The notes under the pieces: generated by a model
Database searches by the model: none
What the model was told of the DNA's origin: nothing
Seen by the model: only the letters and a program-made list of their open reading frames with translations
Shown: one piece after another, positions 18,856-26,720 of the stretch
Position numbering within the stretch: position 1 is the first letter of the stretch
How the letters are laid out: every line of letters begins with the position of its first letter
NCBI RefSeq assembly: GCF_000025325.1
Contig: NC_013743.1
Coordinates: 2,852,001 to 2,916,000, forward strand
DNA: 64,000 nucleotides
Origin: Haloterrigena turkmenica DSM 5511
GTDB lineage: Archaea; Halobacteriota; Halobacteria; Halobacteriales; Natrialbaceae
Direction of reading: 5' to 3'
Translations under genes and position numbers: made by a program

Positions 18856-18977
18856 CGAGGCAGCGAACCGGGTCTCCCAGAGGCTCGCGCACTCCAGTAC
18901 TCGCCGGGACGCAGGCGGGCTTAACGTCCGTGTTCGGGATGGGTACGGGTGGTTCCCCGCCGCTGTGGCCGCCTCAA
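18856..18977 (-). rRNA. rrf: 5S ribosomal RNA (orphan copy)
   Basis: The minus strand reads TTGAGGCGGCCACAGCGGCG, continues through the conserved CCCGTACCCATCCCGAACAC, and ends with GTACTGGAGTGCGCGAGCCT and CTGGGAGACCCGGTTCGC, the standard haloarchaeal 5S sequence of about 122 nt. Ends are set by similarity and may be off by a few bases. No 23S or 16S gene lies upstream: the SDR gene begins about 315 bp away on the opposite strand. The gene is therefore separated from an rRNA operon. No obvious disabling change is seen. Confidence 0.9.
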
Positions 18978-19025
18978 CGCCGACCCGCGGAATCGAACCG
19001 CGGTAACGCCTGCGCCGGTGTGTTC
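18978..19025 (-). ncRNA. tRNA-like processing element before 5S rRNA
   Basis: Immediately 5' of the 5S gene is a tRNA-like T-arm, CGCGG-TTCGATT-CCGCG, with an acceptor-like pairing of CACCGGC and GTCGGCG. It lacks D- and anticodon arms, so it is not a tRNA gene. In Haloferax volcanii a similar mini-tRNA structure directs tRNase Z cleavage that makes the 5S 5' end (published for that species). Its retention suggests this 5S copy is still processed. Confidence 0.65.
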
Positions 19026-19056
19026 ACTCCGATATCGGGAGTACGACGGTTTAACA
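19026..19056 (-). promoter_or_regulatory. Possible promoter of the orphan 5S gene
   Basis: On the minus strand, GTTAAAC near 19050-19056 is preceded about 20 nt upstream by TTCGACGG, resembling the TTCGA...TTAA layout of haloarchaeal rRNA promoters. Spacing predicts a start near 19026, right at the tRNA-like element. An inverted repeat (ACTCCCGATATCGGAGT) overlaps. It could instead be residual 23S-5S spacer. Confidence 0.4.
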
Positions 19057-19255
19057 CTTCTGATCTTTCCGTCGAACGCTGACTCGGTTCGTTCCCGGCT
19101 CCTTTGGCGGTGCTCGGTTCCTGCTTGTCCGGCATCGTCCTCTTCAGCCGTCCTCTCGGCGGTCGCTGCTCGAGATCGCTCCGTCGGACGACGGGTCCCG
19201 CTTGAGATCGAACCGATAGCGGAGCCCCGACTGGACGGCCGAACCGAAAGACTGT

Positions 19256-19275
19256 ATTAATTGAACAATTAATCA
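19256..19275. promoter_or_regulatory. Shared TetR-type operator, SDR copy
   Basis: ATTAATTGAACAATTAATCA contains a perfect inverted repeat (ATTAATTG-AA-CAATTAAT) 16 nt before the SDR start codon. It matches the sequence before the P450 gene (21371-21390) at 18 of 20 positions. The TetR gene at 21545-22165 is the obvious candidate binder. Confidence 0.65.
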
Positions 19276-19291
19276 GCAGTGAGGACTACTC

Positions 19292-20062
19292 ATGAACGGA
19301 TTAGACGGGAAGACGGCCGTGGTAACGGGCGGTGGATCCGGAATCGGGCGCGCGTCGGCGAAACGCTTCGCCGACGAGGGGGCGAACGTCGTCGTCGCGG
19401 ACATCGACGCGGAGACCGGTCGCGAAACGGTCGATCTGATCGAGGACGCCGGCAATAACGCGACGTTCGTCGACGTCGACGTCTCCGACCTCGAGTCGGT
19501 CGAGCGAATGGTCGACGTCGCGGTTGACACCTATGGAAGCCTCGATTTCGCACACAACAACGCGGGTATCCTCACGGGGTTCGCAGACGTCACCGACATC
19601 GACGCCGCAGACTGGGACAGACTCCTCGAGGTCAACCTGAAGGGGATCTGGGCGTGTCTGAGGGCCGAACTTCCCGTCATGACGGAAAACGGTGGCGGGG
19701 CGATCGTCAACACGGCCTCCGAGTCGGGACTCGTCGGGATGGGCGGCCTCGCCAGCTATGCCGCCAGTAAACACGGCGTTGTCGGCCTCACGAAGACGGT
19801 CGCGCTCGAGTACGCGACGCGGGGCGTGCGGGTCAACGCCATCGCACCGGGACCGACGAACACGAACATCCAGTCCGGGATGTCGGGAGACAGCGATCCC
19901 TCGACCATGGAGTTCGACACGTCGGCGATGATCGACGTCCCCATGGACCGCATCGCGGAACCGGAAGAGATGGCCGGCGCGGTCGCGTTCCTCTGTTCCG
20001 ACGACGCCTCGTACATCACCGGCCACACCCTCCCCGTCGACGGCGGGCAGGCCGCGGACTGA
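19292..20062 (+). CDS. Short-chain dehydrogenase/reductase (SDR)
   Basis: A 256-residue classical SDR oxidoreductase. The cofactor motif TGGGSGIGRA lies at residues 12-21, with VVADIDAETG near 35-44 giving an Asp after beta-2 that favours NAD(H). Also present are NNAG (about 89), the catalytic Ser in TASESGLVG and YAASK near 154-158, and the C-terminal TGHTLPVDGG. The substrate is unknown. Its promoter carries the same operator as the divergent-side P450, so the two probably act in one oxidative pathway, for example alcohol oxidation after P450 hydroxylation (inference). Confidence 0.92.
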   Translation: MNGLDGKTAVVTGGGSGIGRASAKRFADEGANVVVADIDAETGRETVDLIEDAGNNATFVDVDVSDLESVERMVDVAVDTYGSLDFAHNNAGILTGFADVTDIDAADWDRLLEVNLKGIWACLRAELPVMTENGGGAIVNTASESGLVGMGGLASYAASKHGVVGLTKTVALEYATRGVRVNAIAPGPTNTNIQSGMSGDSDPSTMEFDTSAMIDVPMDRIAEPEEMAGAVAFLCSDDASYITGHTLPVDGGQAAD

Positions 20063-20138
20063 CTGCCGGCCCTCCCCGTCGGGGAACACTCAACACGCAA
20101 CTATCCGAGGATTCGGCGGTATCGGTGCCGCGGTCGGA

Positions 20139-21368
20139 TTACGCGTTCTTCCTCACGTCGCAGGGAAGCGACTCGAGACCGTAGAGACCGCTCAGCGGCC
20201 GAAGATCCGATAGATCGGCGTCCAATCGGTCGAAGCGCTCGAGCAGTTGCCCCAGGGCGACGTCGGCTTCCATCCGCGCGAGGTGCGCGCCGAGACAGAA
20301 GTGAACCCCCGTTCCGAACGCCATGTGACGGTTCGGGTGGCGCTCGGGCCGGAACTCTTCGGGCGCGTCGAAGACGTCCGGATCGCGGTTCGCGGCGCCC
20401 AGCCAGAGCGTGACGACGTCGCCGGTCTCGATCCGTCGCCCGTTTAGCTCGACGTCCTCCACGGCGATCCGCTTCAGCGATTGGATCGGCGACCGGTATC
20501 GGAGCACCTCCTCGATGGCTCGCTGCCGGTCGACCGCTCCCGTTCGAATCGCGTCCGTCACCCCCGCTTCCTCGACGGACCAGATCGCGTTGGTGAGGAG
20601 GTTCGTCGTCGTGATGTTGCCCGCGAGGAGGAGCAGTATACAGAAGCCGACCTGTTCGCCCCTGGTTAGTTCGTCCGCGTTCGCCGCGAGCGTGATCAGA
20701 TCGTCCCCATTGCCGCCGTCGCGTTCCTCCAGCAGCGTCGCGAAGTAGCCGCCCATCTCTCGCTGGGCCCGTTCCTGTTCCCGTTGCACCCGCTGTAGCT
20801 CCGCCTCGCTGTCGTCGTCGGGTCGTGCGACGAGTGCGTCCGACCACGCCTTGAACTCGTCGCGGCGCTCGGCGGGGATCCCCAGTAGCTCGGCGATCAC
20901 GATGACGGGAAGCGGAATCGCGAACTCGTCGACGAAGTCGAACGCGTCCTCGTCCTCGAGGTCGTCCAACAGTTCCTCCGTCACCGCTTCTACTCGCGGC
21001 TGATACTCCCGGATGGCGCCGGGCTGAAATCGTTCATCGACGAACCCGCGGAGTCGGGTCTGTTCCGGCGGGTCGGTCGAGATCATCGTCTGCAGCATCG
21101 GAAGGTCCTCGTCACCGTCGCTGTCGCCGTCGTTCGAGGACTTCTCGGGGTCGAACGCGCGGTTCGCTGTGAACGTATCGTGGTCTTTGAGCACGCGCTC
21201 GACGTCTTCGTACCGGAACACATCCCACGTCTCTCGCTGTTCGTCGTAGTGAACCGGACTCTCCTGTCGCATCTCGGCGTACCACTCGAACGGCGAGAGC
21301 TGTCCCTCGCGGCTTCGGATCGCTTTCGGTGACTGGCCCACGCCGACGACTGAATCGGGGGACTCCAT
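20139..21368 (-). CDS. Cytochrome P450
   Basis: A 409-residue soluble, bacterial-type P450. The heme-thiolate loop FGTGVHFCLGAHLAR (Cys about residue 350) is intact, as are the K-helix ExxR in EEVLRYRSP and the meander region. The I-helix reads LAGNITTTNLL, where the usual acid before the conserved Thr is replaced by an amide/hydrophobic pair, which may affect proton delivery. It requires ferredoxin and a reductase that are not encoded here. It converges with the SDR gene (about 76 bp between stops) and its start codon abuts the shared operator. Confidence 0.93.
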   Translation of the reverse strand: MESPDSVVGVGQSPKAIRSREGQLSPFEWYAEMRQESPVHYDEQRETWDVFRYEDVERVLKDHDTFTANRAFDPEKSSNDGDSDGDEDLPMLQTMISTDPPEQTRLRGFVDERFQPGAIREYQPRVEAVTEELLDDLEDEDAFDFVDEFAIPLPVIVIAELLGIPAERRDEFKAWSDALVARPDDDSEAELQRVQREQERAQREMGGYFATLLEERDGGNGDDLITLAANADELTRGEQVGFCILLLLAGNITTTNLLTNAIWSVEEAGVTDAIRTGAVDRQRAIEEVLRYRSPIQSLKRIAVEDVELNGRRIETGDVVTLWLGAANRDPDVFDAPEEFRPERHPNRHMAFGTGVHFCLGAHLARMEADVALGQLLERFDRLDADLSDLRPLSGLYGLESLPCDVRKNA

Positions 21369-21370
21369 GA

Positions 21371-21390
21371 ATTAATTGACCGATTAATCA
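21371..21390. promoter_or_regulatory. Shared TetR-type operator, P450 copy
   Basis: ATTAATTGACCGATTAATCA sits 2 nt upstream of the P450 ATG, followed by ATTG that extends the dyad. It differs from the SDR operator at two positions. A repressor here would sit over the expected transcription start of a leaderless mRNA. Confidence 0.65.
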
Positions 21391-21544
21391 ATTGTAGCTC
21401 TTTCGGTGGCGGGCTCCGGTCGCGGGCCGTAACTGACCCGTGAGAGAACGATCGGCCGTCGCGGAGGCCGGCGAAGCACGGCCCAAGGCGGGAATTCGAG
21501 TCGGCGTAGCGACGACAACGCGAACTGCGGTTCGAGCGGCTCTC

Positions 21545-22165
21545 CTAACTCTCGAGGGAGAGATCGTCGATGATCTCGTCGACGAGCGCCTCTACCCTGT
21601 CGACGGCGTCCTCTCGGTTCGTCGTCGTCTGTGTGTGGATTCCCTGTTTGAGGAGAAAGAGGAGGTGGTCAGCCGTGGGCTCGGGGTCGACCGAGCGGAA
21701 CTGCTCGCGTTCGACTCCCGCGCGGATGATTCGGACGATCGCGTCCCGGAGTCCCGCCTCCACCGCCGTCGTTTTGTTACGGAAATCGTCGTCCCACGTC
21801 GCGTGCGCCCACAGTTCGACGAAAACCCGCGCGATCGCCGTCTCGATATCGGACGGCGGAGCGGACATCACCGCTTCGACCTGCATCGGTTTCGGGTGCA
21901 GGATTTGACCGACGAACCGCCGAAGTTCCGTCTCCGCGTCGGTGATCGGTTCCTCGGCCTGCTGGCCGAGGAATATATCCACGAAGACGTCGAGCATCGA
22001 CAGTAACAATTCGTCTTTGCTATCGAAGTAATGGTAGATCAGCGACGGGTTCTGGCCCAGTTCGTCGCCGATATCCTTGATTGAGAGGTCCGCATATCCG
22101 TGTTTGACGAGCGCGCGAAACGCGGCCTCTCTGATTCGTTGTTCGGTTTCGGGCTGACCGTTCAT
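21545..22165 (-). CDS. TetR-family transcriptional regulator
   Basis: A 206-residue regulator. The N-terminal HTH (residues about 8-55) reads RIREAAFRALVKHGYADLSIKDIGDELG followed by SLIYHYFDSKDELLLSMLDVF, the canonical TetR pattern. The C-terminal ligand domain has the TetR_C-type layout with a helical core. It is encoded 180 bp upstream of the P450 on the same strand and is the likely repressor of the SDR and P450 genes. The operator is not found in front of its own gene. Confidence 0.92.
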   Translation of the reverse strand: MNGQPETEQRIREAAFRALVKHGYADLSIKDIGDELGQNPSLIYHYFDSKDELLLSMLDVFVDIFLGQQAEEPITDAETELRRFVGQILHPKPMQVEAVMSAPPSDIETAIARVFVELWAHATWDDDFRNKTTAVEAGLRDAIVRIIRAGVEREQFRSVDPEPTADHLLFLLKQGIHTQTTTNREDAVDRVEALVDEIIDDLSLES

Positions 22166-22623
22166 ACTCGTACGTAGGGAATCCCCTCATAAGCCGATAT
22201 CTAGTCGACCGTTGCGACGCGCTTTCGAGCGGTACGAACCGAGTTGATCGACCGTCGAAGAGAGAACTTCGGCCGTCCCGGTCGCCGAACGTCGAAGGAC
22301 CGACGGAGCGATCGACATCAGCGATCGTGAAATACCGAGTTTCGTATACCGATATATGGTTTGTCGTCCGCGAGAACGTCGTATTTGATTCGCGTCGGTT
22401 CGTACTATCCGACGTCCAGAACCTGCTCGTCGGCTTCCGAGCTGTCCGGTACGCGACTTTTGAAAACGAGAGGCAACCGCGAGGCGAGAGGCGTGTATCC
22501 CGATCCCGAACGACGTCGCGTCTCGAGACCGATCGCTCTCCGCGATCGAACGGGAGTCGAGAACCGGACTCGACAACGCAGGCGGAGTTCGCGCACGGAC
22601 GCTGCGAGGAGTCGACTGGATTG
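22166..22623. other. Intergenic region without recognised features
   Basis: These 458 bases between the TetR and rio2 genes hold no convincing gene. Open frames here have arginine-rich, shadow-like translations. AT-rich patches near 22340-22390 could carry a promoter. Confidence 0.4.
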
Positions 22624-23535
22624 TCAGGCGACGAACTCGGATATCGTCTCGAACGACTCGTCCTCGATCGAGTCGGCGAGGTCGTCGCTCTCGAGGTCGT
22701 CGGGGACGTGCTGGGGGTACTTCCGGCGGAAGTAGCCCACGATGTTCGTCAGATCCCGGCGAAGGAACTCGCCGGCGTTCTCGTGGTCGGTCGGCACGGC
22801 CTGGGGCCAGTCGAAGATCTTCACGCCCTCCTCGTTGACGAAGACGTTGTACTCGCTCATGTCCGCGTGGACGTACCCGTTCGCGTGCGCGTTGGCGATC
22901 TCGGAGACGAGCAGGTCGAGGACGCCCAGCACCTGATCGGCCTCGAGTCGCGTCCGGGAGAGTTCGACGCCGTCCATCTTCTCCATGACGATGGCGTGGC
23001 GGTTCTGATCGATCGGTTGGGGGACCGAGACGTCCGGGTAGAGCTCTTCTAGGATCTCGTGTTCCCGCTCGGCGGCCTTCCGGGCGGTGTACATCCACGA
23101 GACGTGGTCGTTCTCCGAGGTGTAGTCGCGTTCCTTGTGGACCTCCCGGAAGTTCGTGTAGCCCTCGCGGTGGTACTTCAGGGCCAGGGGCTTGTACGAG
23201 CGCACCTCGTAGACGTCACTCTCCTTCCCGACCCCCAGCGGCGAGCCGAACTCGCCGATGGTATCGCGTTCGACGAGCGCGCGCAGGGCGAGCGTGTCGT
23301 ACCCCTCGAACTGGAGGGTGTACCCCTCGTACTGGATCGTCTTCTTCTCTATCAACCCGCGTTTCAGACAGCGCTCGAGGCGGTAGTCGACCTCCTCTTC
23401 GGTCAGACTGGTGAACTTCGGGAGCTTCTCCCGCTGGACCCACTCCGAGAAGCGCATCCCCTGTTCGACCCCCGAGAGGAGATAGAAGTCTTCGTCCTCG
23501 AGCTCCGGGAGTTCCCCGGCGACGTTCCGCACCAT
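22624..23535 (-). CDS. rio2: Rio2 serine/threonine protein kinase
   Basis: A 303-residue atypical kinase/ATPase. The N-terminal winged-helix domain (residues about 1-90) is followed by the RIO kinase core: P-loop GVGKESDVYEV, the lysine in LALKYHREG, the catalytic YVHADMSEYNVFV and the metal-binding IFDWPQAV. Rio2 functions in final maturation of the small ribosomal subunit in eukaryotes and probably archaea. Length and layout are normal. It is likely monocistronic. Confidence 0.95.
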   Translation of the reverse strand: MVRNVAGELPELEDEDFYLLSGVEQGMRFSEWVQREKLPKFTSLTEEEVDYRLERCLKRGLIEKKTIQYEGYTLQFEGYDTLALRALVERDTIGEFGSPLGVGKESDVYEVRSYKPLALKYHREGYTNFREVHKERDYTSENDHVSWMYTARKAAEREHEILEELYPDVSVPQPIDQNRHAIVMEKMDGVELSRTRLEADQVLGVLDLLVSEIANAHANGYVHADMSEYNVFVNEEGVKIFDWPQAVPTDHENAGEFLRRDLTNIVGYFRRKYPQHVPDDLESDDLADSIEDESFETISEFVA

Positions 23536-23892
23536 AGCCCGGGATAGCCGGTGAGTACGTAAAAACGTCGTGACGTGGGGCGACTATAGGGCGGCAGGCG
23601 CCAGCCGTGGTATCTACGACGGAACGCGCAGCCGTGACGACAGCGTACGTCCGCACATCGCACCCAATAAATCAAATATTGCGATATAGAATCCGATGTT
23701 CGGGCCTCGAGCGACTGCGGCGGCTCAGTCGAACCAGTCGATAGCTGGGCTAGTCGGGTCCACGTATCGATCGCCGTCCAACGATTTCGCCGCGAATCCG
23801 GGACCAGAGATTACCATGAGACCGGCCGTGAGTGGAGAATTCAGACGTAAGAGGGACAGACCCGAGTCCAACAATCGGATCAGATAGCGCGT
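23536..23892. other. Intergenic region, promoter DNA only
   Basis: No gene is seen in these 357 bases. AT-rich DNA at 23666-23690 (AATAAATCAAATATTGCGATATAG) is the only clear feature and may hold a promoter for rio2 or an unannotated transcript. Confidence 0.4.
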
Positions 23893-24675
23893 TCAGCGCG
23901 CGATCCGATCGCGAATCCGAGCGACGGTTTCGACGAACGCGGTGCTCGCTCGATCTCGAGGCCGCTCCAGCCGGACGTCGACAACGTCGTCGACGCGGCC
24001 CGGCCGGTCGTCCATGACGACGACGCGGTCACCGAGTGCGATCGCCTCCTCGATGTCGTGGGTGACGAATAGCACGGTTTTGTCGGTCTCGCGCCAGATC
24101 TCGAGCAGTTCGCCGTGCAGCCGTTCGCGCGTGCCCGAATCGAGGCTCGCGAACGGTTCGTCCAGCAGTAACACCTCGGGATCGACGGCGAGGGCGCGAG
24201 CGATCCCGACCCGCTGTTTCATCCCGCCGGAGAGGTCGCGCGGATACGCGTCTCCGAACCCCGACAGTCCGACGAGTTCGAGCAGGTCGCGGACTCGCGC
24301 CTCGCAGTCCGGACAGTCGCAGGCGGGGCGATCGAGTCCGAACCGGACGTTCCCGCAGACAGTTCGCCACGGGAAGAGGGCGTCCTCCTGGAAGACCATC
24401 CCGCGGTCGACGCCGGGTTCCGTAACGGGATCGCCGTCGACGAGGACCCGGCCCGCCGTCGGCGACTCGAGGCCGGCGATGAGTCGGAGCAGCGTCGTCT
24501 TCCCGCAGCCCGACGGGCCGACCACGCAGCAGAACTCGCCGTCGGCCACCTCGAGCGAGACGTCGGCCAGCGCCTCGAGGTGAGCGCTGCGGGTGTCGTA
24601 CCGTTTCGAGAGGCCGTCGACGACGATCTTCGCCGCGGCGGACTCCCGATTCGGATCGGTATCGGAGTCGATCAC
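23893..24675 (-). CDS. ABC transporter ATPase (nitrate/sulfonate/taurine type)
   Basis: A 260-residue ATPase of the SsuB/TauB/NrtD group. Walker A is GPSGCGKTTLL, the Q-loop is MVFQEDALFPW, the signature LSGGMKQRVGIARAL, Walker B VLLLDEPFASLD and the H-loop VTHDIEEA. A cysteine-rich insertion CDCPDCEAR just after the Q-loop region is unusual and could bind a metal or be redox active. The GTG start at 24675 overlaps the permease stop (GTGA); another GTG lies two codons upstream. It completes a three-gene importer. Confidence 0.93.
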   Translation of the reverse strand: MIDSDTDPNRESAAAKIVVDGLSKRYDTRSAHLEALADVSLEVADGEFCCVVGPSGCGKTTLLRLIAGLESPTAGRVLVDGDPVTEPGVDRGMVFQEDALFPWRTVCGNVRFGLDRPACDCPDCEARVRDLLELVGLSGFGDAYPRDLSGGMKQRVGIARALAVDPEVLLLDEPFASLDSGTRERLHGELLEIWRETDKTVLFVTHDIEEAIALGDRVVVMDDRPGRVDDVVDVRLERPRDRASTAFVETVARIRDRIAR

Positions 24676-25511
24676 TGCCACGCGAGAACCCTCCGTTCGA
24701 CCGCGCGAAACGCGACGTCCATGCCGACGTAAACGACGCTGATGAGGAACATGTACGCGATACTCGTGTCCAGCGCGAGGTTGTTCGAGGCGTTGATGAT
24801 CTCGTAGCCGACGCCGGGCGCACCGAACAGTTCCGCGCCGACGACGATCATCCAGCATCGACCGATGCTCGTGCGAACGGCGGTGAGCACGCTCGGCGCG
24901 GCGGCCGGCAGGACGACGAGCCGGATCATCTGCCAGTCGGACTCGACGCCGAGCCCGGAAGCGACTTCGATGTACCCCCTCGAGACCCCCTCGACGCCGC
25001 TGTAGGCGCCATAAAGGGTGATCCAGAACGCCCCGACGAAGACGATAAACGCCGCGCCGGTGTGGTGGATACCGAACCAGAGGACGGCGAAGACCACCCA
25101 CGCCAGCGGCGGAATCGGGCGGAGGAGCCGGACGACCGGCCGGAGGTAGTCGTCGACGCGAGTCGACCAGCCCATCGCCACGCCGACCGCGATGCCGGCG
25201 GCGTTCCCGACCACCAGACCGGGGACGTAGTGAAACAGGCTCTGGCCGAGTTTGTACAGTCCGACCGGGACTGCCGCGGTCCCCGCGACCGGGAGATCGA
25301 CGGAGACCCGTCGGACGAAGAGGTCGACGAACGCGCTCGCCGACGCGACCGGGCCCGGGAGGAGATACGACGGCGTCGTCGCCCGCGCGGCGAGCCACCA
25401 GAGGGCGAGGAAGGCGGCGATCCCGACCGTCCCGCGGACGAATCGGATCGGATCGTCGCCGACGAGTCGCGCCGTCCGGTCGTCCGCCTCGAGGTCGATA
25501 TCGACGCTCAT
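24672..25511 (-). CDS. ABC transporter permease (nitrate/sulfonate/taurine type)
   Basis: A 279-residue inner-membrane permease of the BPD_transp_1 family, with about six hydrophobic segments. The EAA loop that docks the ATPase is visible as EVASGLGVESDWQMIRLVVLPAA. It starts MSVDIDLEADD at an ATG that overlaps the stop of the binding-protein gene by 4 bp, giving translational coupling. It would form the channel for the substrate delivered by the lipoprotein upstream. Confidence 0.92.
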   Translation of the reverse strand: MSVDIDLEADDRTARLVGDDPIRFVRGTVGIAAFLALWWLAARATTPSYLLPGPVASASAFVDLFVRRVSVDLPVAGTAAVPVGLYKLGQSLFHYVPGLVVGNAAGIAVGVAMGWSTRVDDYLRPVVRLLRPIPPLAWVVFAVLWFGIHHTGAAFIVFVGAFWITLYGAYSGVEGVSRGYIEVASGLGVESDWQMIRLVVLPAAAPSVLTAVRTSIGRCWMIVVGAELFGAPGVGYEIINASNNLALDTSIAYMFLISVVYVGMDVAFRAVERRVLAWQ

Positions 25512-26545
25512 TCGCTGACCGCGTCGTACGCGTCGAAGTGAAACAGTTCCTCGTTCGAAACCACGGCGTCGGTGTTGCCGACGTCGGCGGCATACCGTGC
25601 GATCCGTTCGGTCGGGTCGGCGATCCGGTACGGATCCGTGTAGAAGTTCGCCGCCTTCGACTCCATCGCCGCCGCGGCGCGTTCGTCGCTCATCCCGGAG
25701 CCGATGATCGCACTCGCGTGTTCCGCGGCCGTCTCCGGATGCTCGCGGATGAACTCGGTCGCCTCGAGGTGCGCCGAGACGAGTTCCCGCGCGAGGTCGG
25801 TCGCCTCGAGGACCCGTACCTGGGCGAACATGACGGTGACGGGATGGTCGGAAAAGACGTCGCCCGACCACGCGACCGACTGAAAGTCGCTGTCGCCGTC
25901 GCCGATCGCGGTCGCGTACGGTTCCTGAATCATCGTCGCGTCGAGGTCGCCCGACGCCATCGCCTGGGGAGTCCTCGCCGGCGGCACCGTCGACTTCGAG
26001 ACGACCGATTCCCGCTCGCCGAGGTCGAGGTCTCGCTCGATCCAGTAGCGCAACACCACATCGGGAACGCTGCCGTCGGGTGCCGCACCGATCCGAGGTT
26101 TTCGGCCTTCTCGAGACTCGAATCGGGAGAACGCGTCGCGCCCGCGCTCGTTGTACAGGTCCGCGAACGCCGACGTTCCCATCACGTGGAATCCTTCAGA
26201 GGAGTTCGCGGTCAGAACGCCCGCGGCTTTCTCGCGGTCGACGAGGACCATCGCCGGCGTGACGCCGAAGAAGGCGACGTCGATCTCGTCGCCGGCGAAG
26301 GCTTTGACGACGTCCGGTCCCGACGCGAACCGTTCGGGCGTCACGTCCGCGGAGACGTCGTCGTAGAGTCCCTCCACGGTCATCACGTAGTGGTGCATGT
26401 TCGGATAGATCGGCACATACGCGACCGATAGCGCCTCGAGGTCACCGCTCCCGGCGAGCGAATTGAGGCAACCGGCCGTCGATAGGCCGAGCGATGCGAC
26501 TGCCGTACCGCGTTTCAGGACGGTTCGACGGCGCTGATCCAGCAT
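25508..26545 (-). CDS. ABC substrate-binding lipoprotein (NMT1/SsuA-like)
   Basis: A 345-residue exported binding protein. The twin-arginine start RRRTVLKRGTAVASLGLS is followed by a lipobox-like STAGC, so it should be Tat-exported and lipid-anchored. The mature part has the NMT1/THI5-SsuA fold pattern (AYVPIYPNMHHYVMTVEGLYDD, VAFFGVTPAMVL). Relatives bind taurine, alkanesulfonates, nitrate or thiamine-precursor pyrimidines; the ligand is not decidable here. It is the first gene of the importer operon, with an inverted repeat just upstream. Confidence 0.88.
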   Translation of the reverse strand: MLDQRRRTVLKRGTAVASLGLSTAGCLNSLAGSGDLEALSVAYVPIYPNMHHYVMTVEGLYDDVSADVTPERFASGPDVVKAFAGDEIDVAFFGVTPAMVLVDREKAAGVLTANSSEGFHVMGTSAFADLYNERGRDAFSRFESREGRKPRIGAAPDGSVPDVVLRYWIERDLDLGERESVVSKSTVPPARTPQAMASGDLDATMIQEPYATAIGDGDSDFQSVAWSGDVFSDHPVTVMFAQVRVLEATDLARELVSAHLEATEFIREHPETAAEHASAIIGSGMSDERAAAAMESKAANFYTDPYRIADPTERIARYAADVGNTDAVVSNEELFHFDAYDAVSE

Positions 26546-26567
26546 TGATAATAAAATTCTATGCTAA

Positions 26568-26589
26568 GATAATAGTAGTTACTAATATC
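26568..26589. promoter_or_regulatory. Inverted repeat before the ABC importer
   Basis: GATAATAGTA-GT-TACTAATATC is a 10-bp inverted repeat with one mismatch, 22 bp upstream of the binding-protein ATG and overlapping AT-rich promoter DNA. It is a candidate operator for the importer, possibly also affecting the divergent lplA gene that begins at 26721. Confidence 0.5.
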
Positions 26590-26720
26590 TAGTGTAGTGT
26601 TGGTATGCCCGCTCTCCGGCTCGCCGGAAACGCGATACGGACCGCACCGACGGGGGGTGGGCCGGCGGTCGGCAGCGAGACGACGCAACCACTAACACGG
26701 TCGCCGGCGACCGGTGGCGT

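Noticed and set aside
18978-19025. A tRNA gene next to 5S rRNA
   Set aside because: Only T-arm and acceptor-like pairing are present; no D-arm or anticodon arm. It fits the tRNase Z processing element of 5S rRNA.
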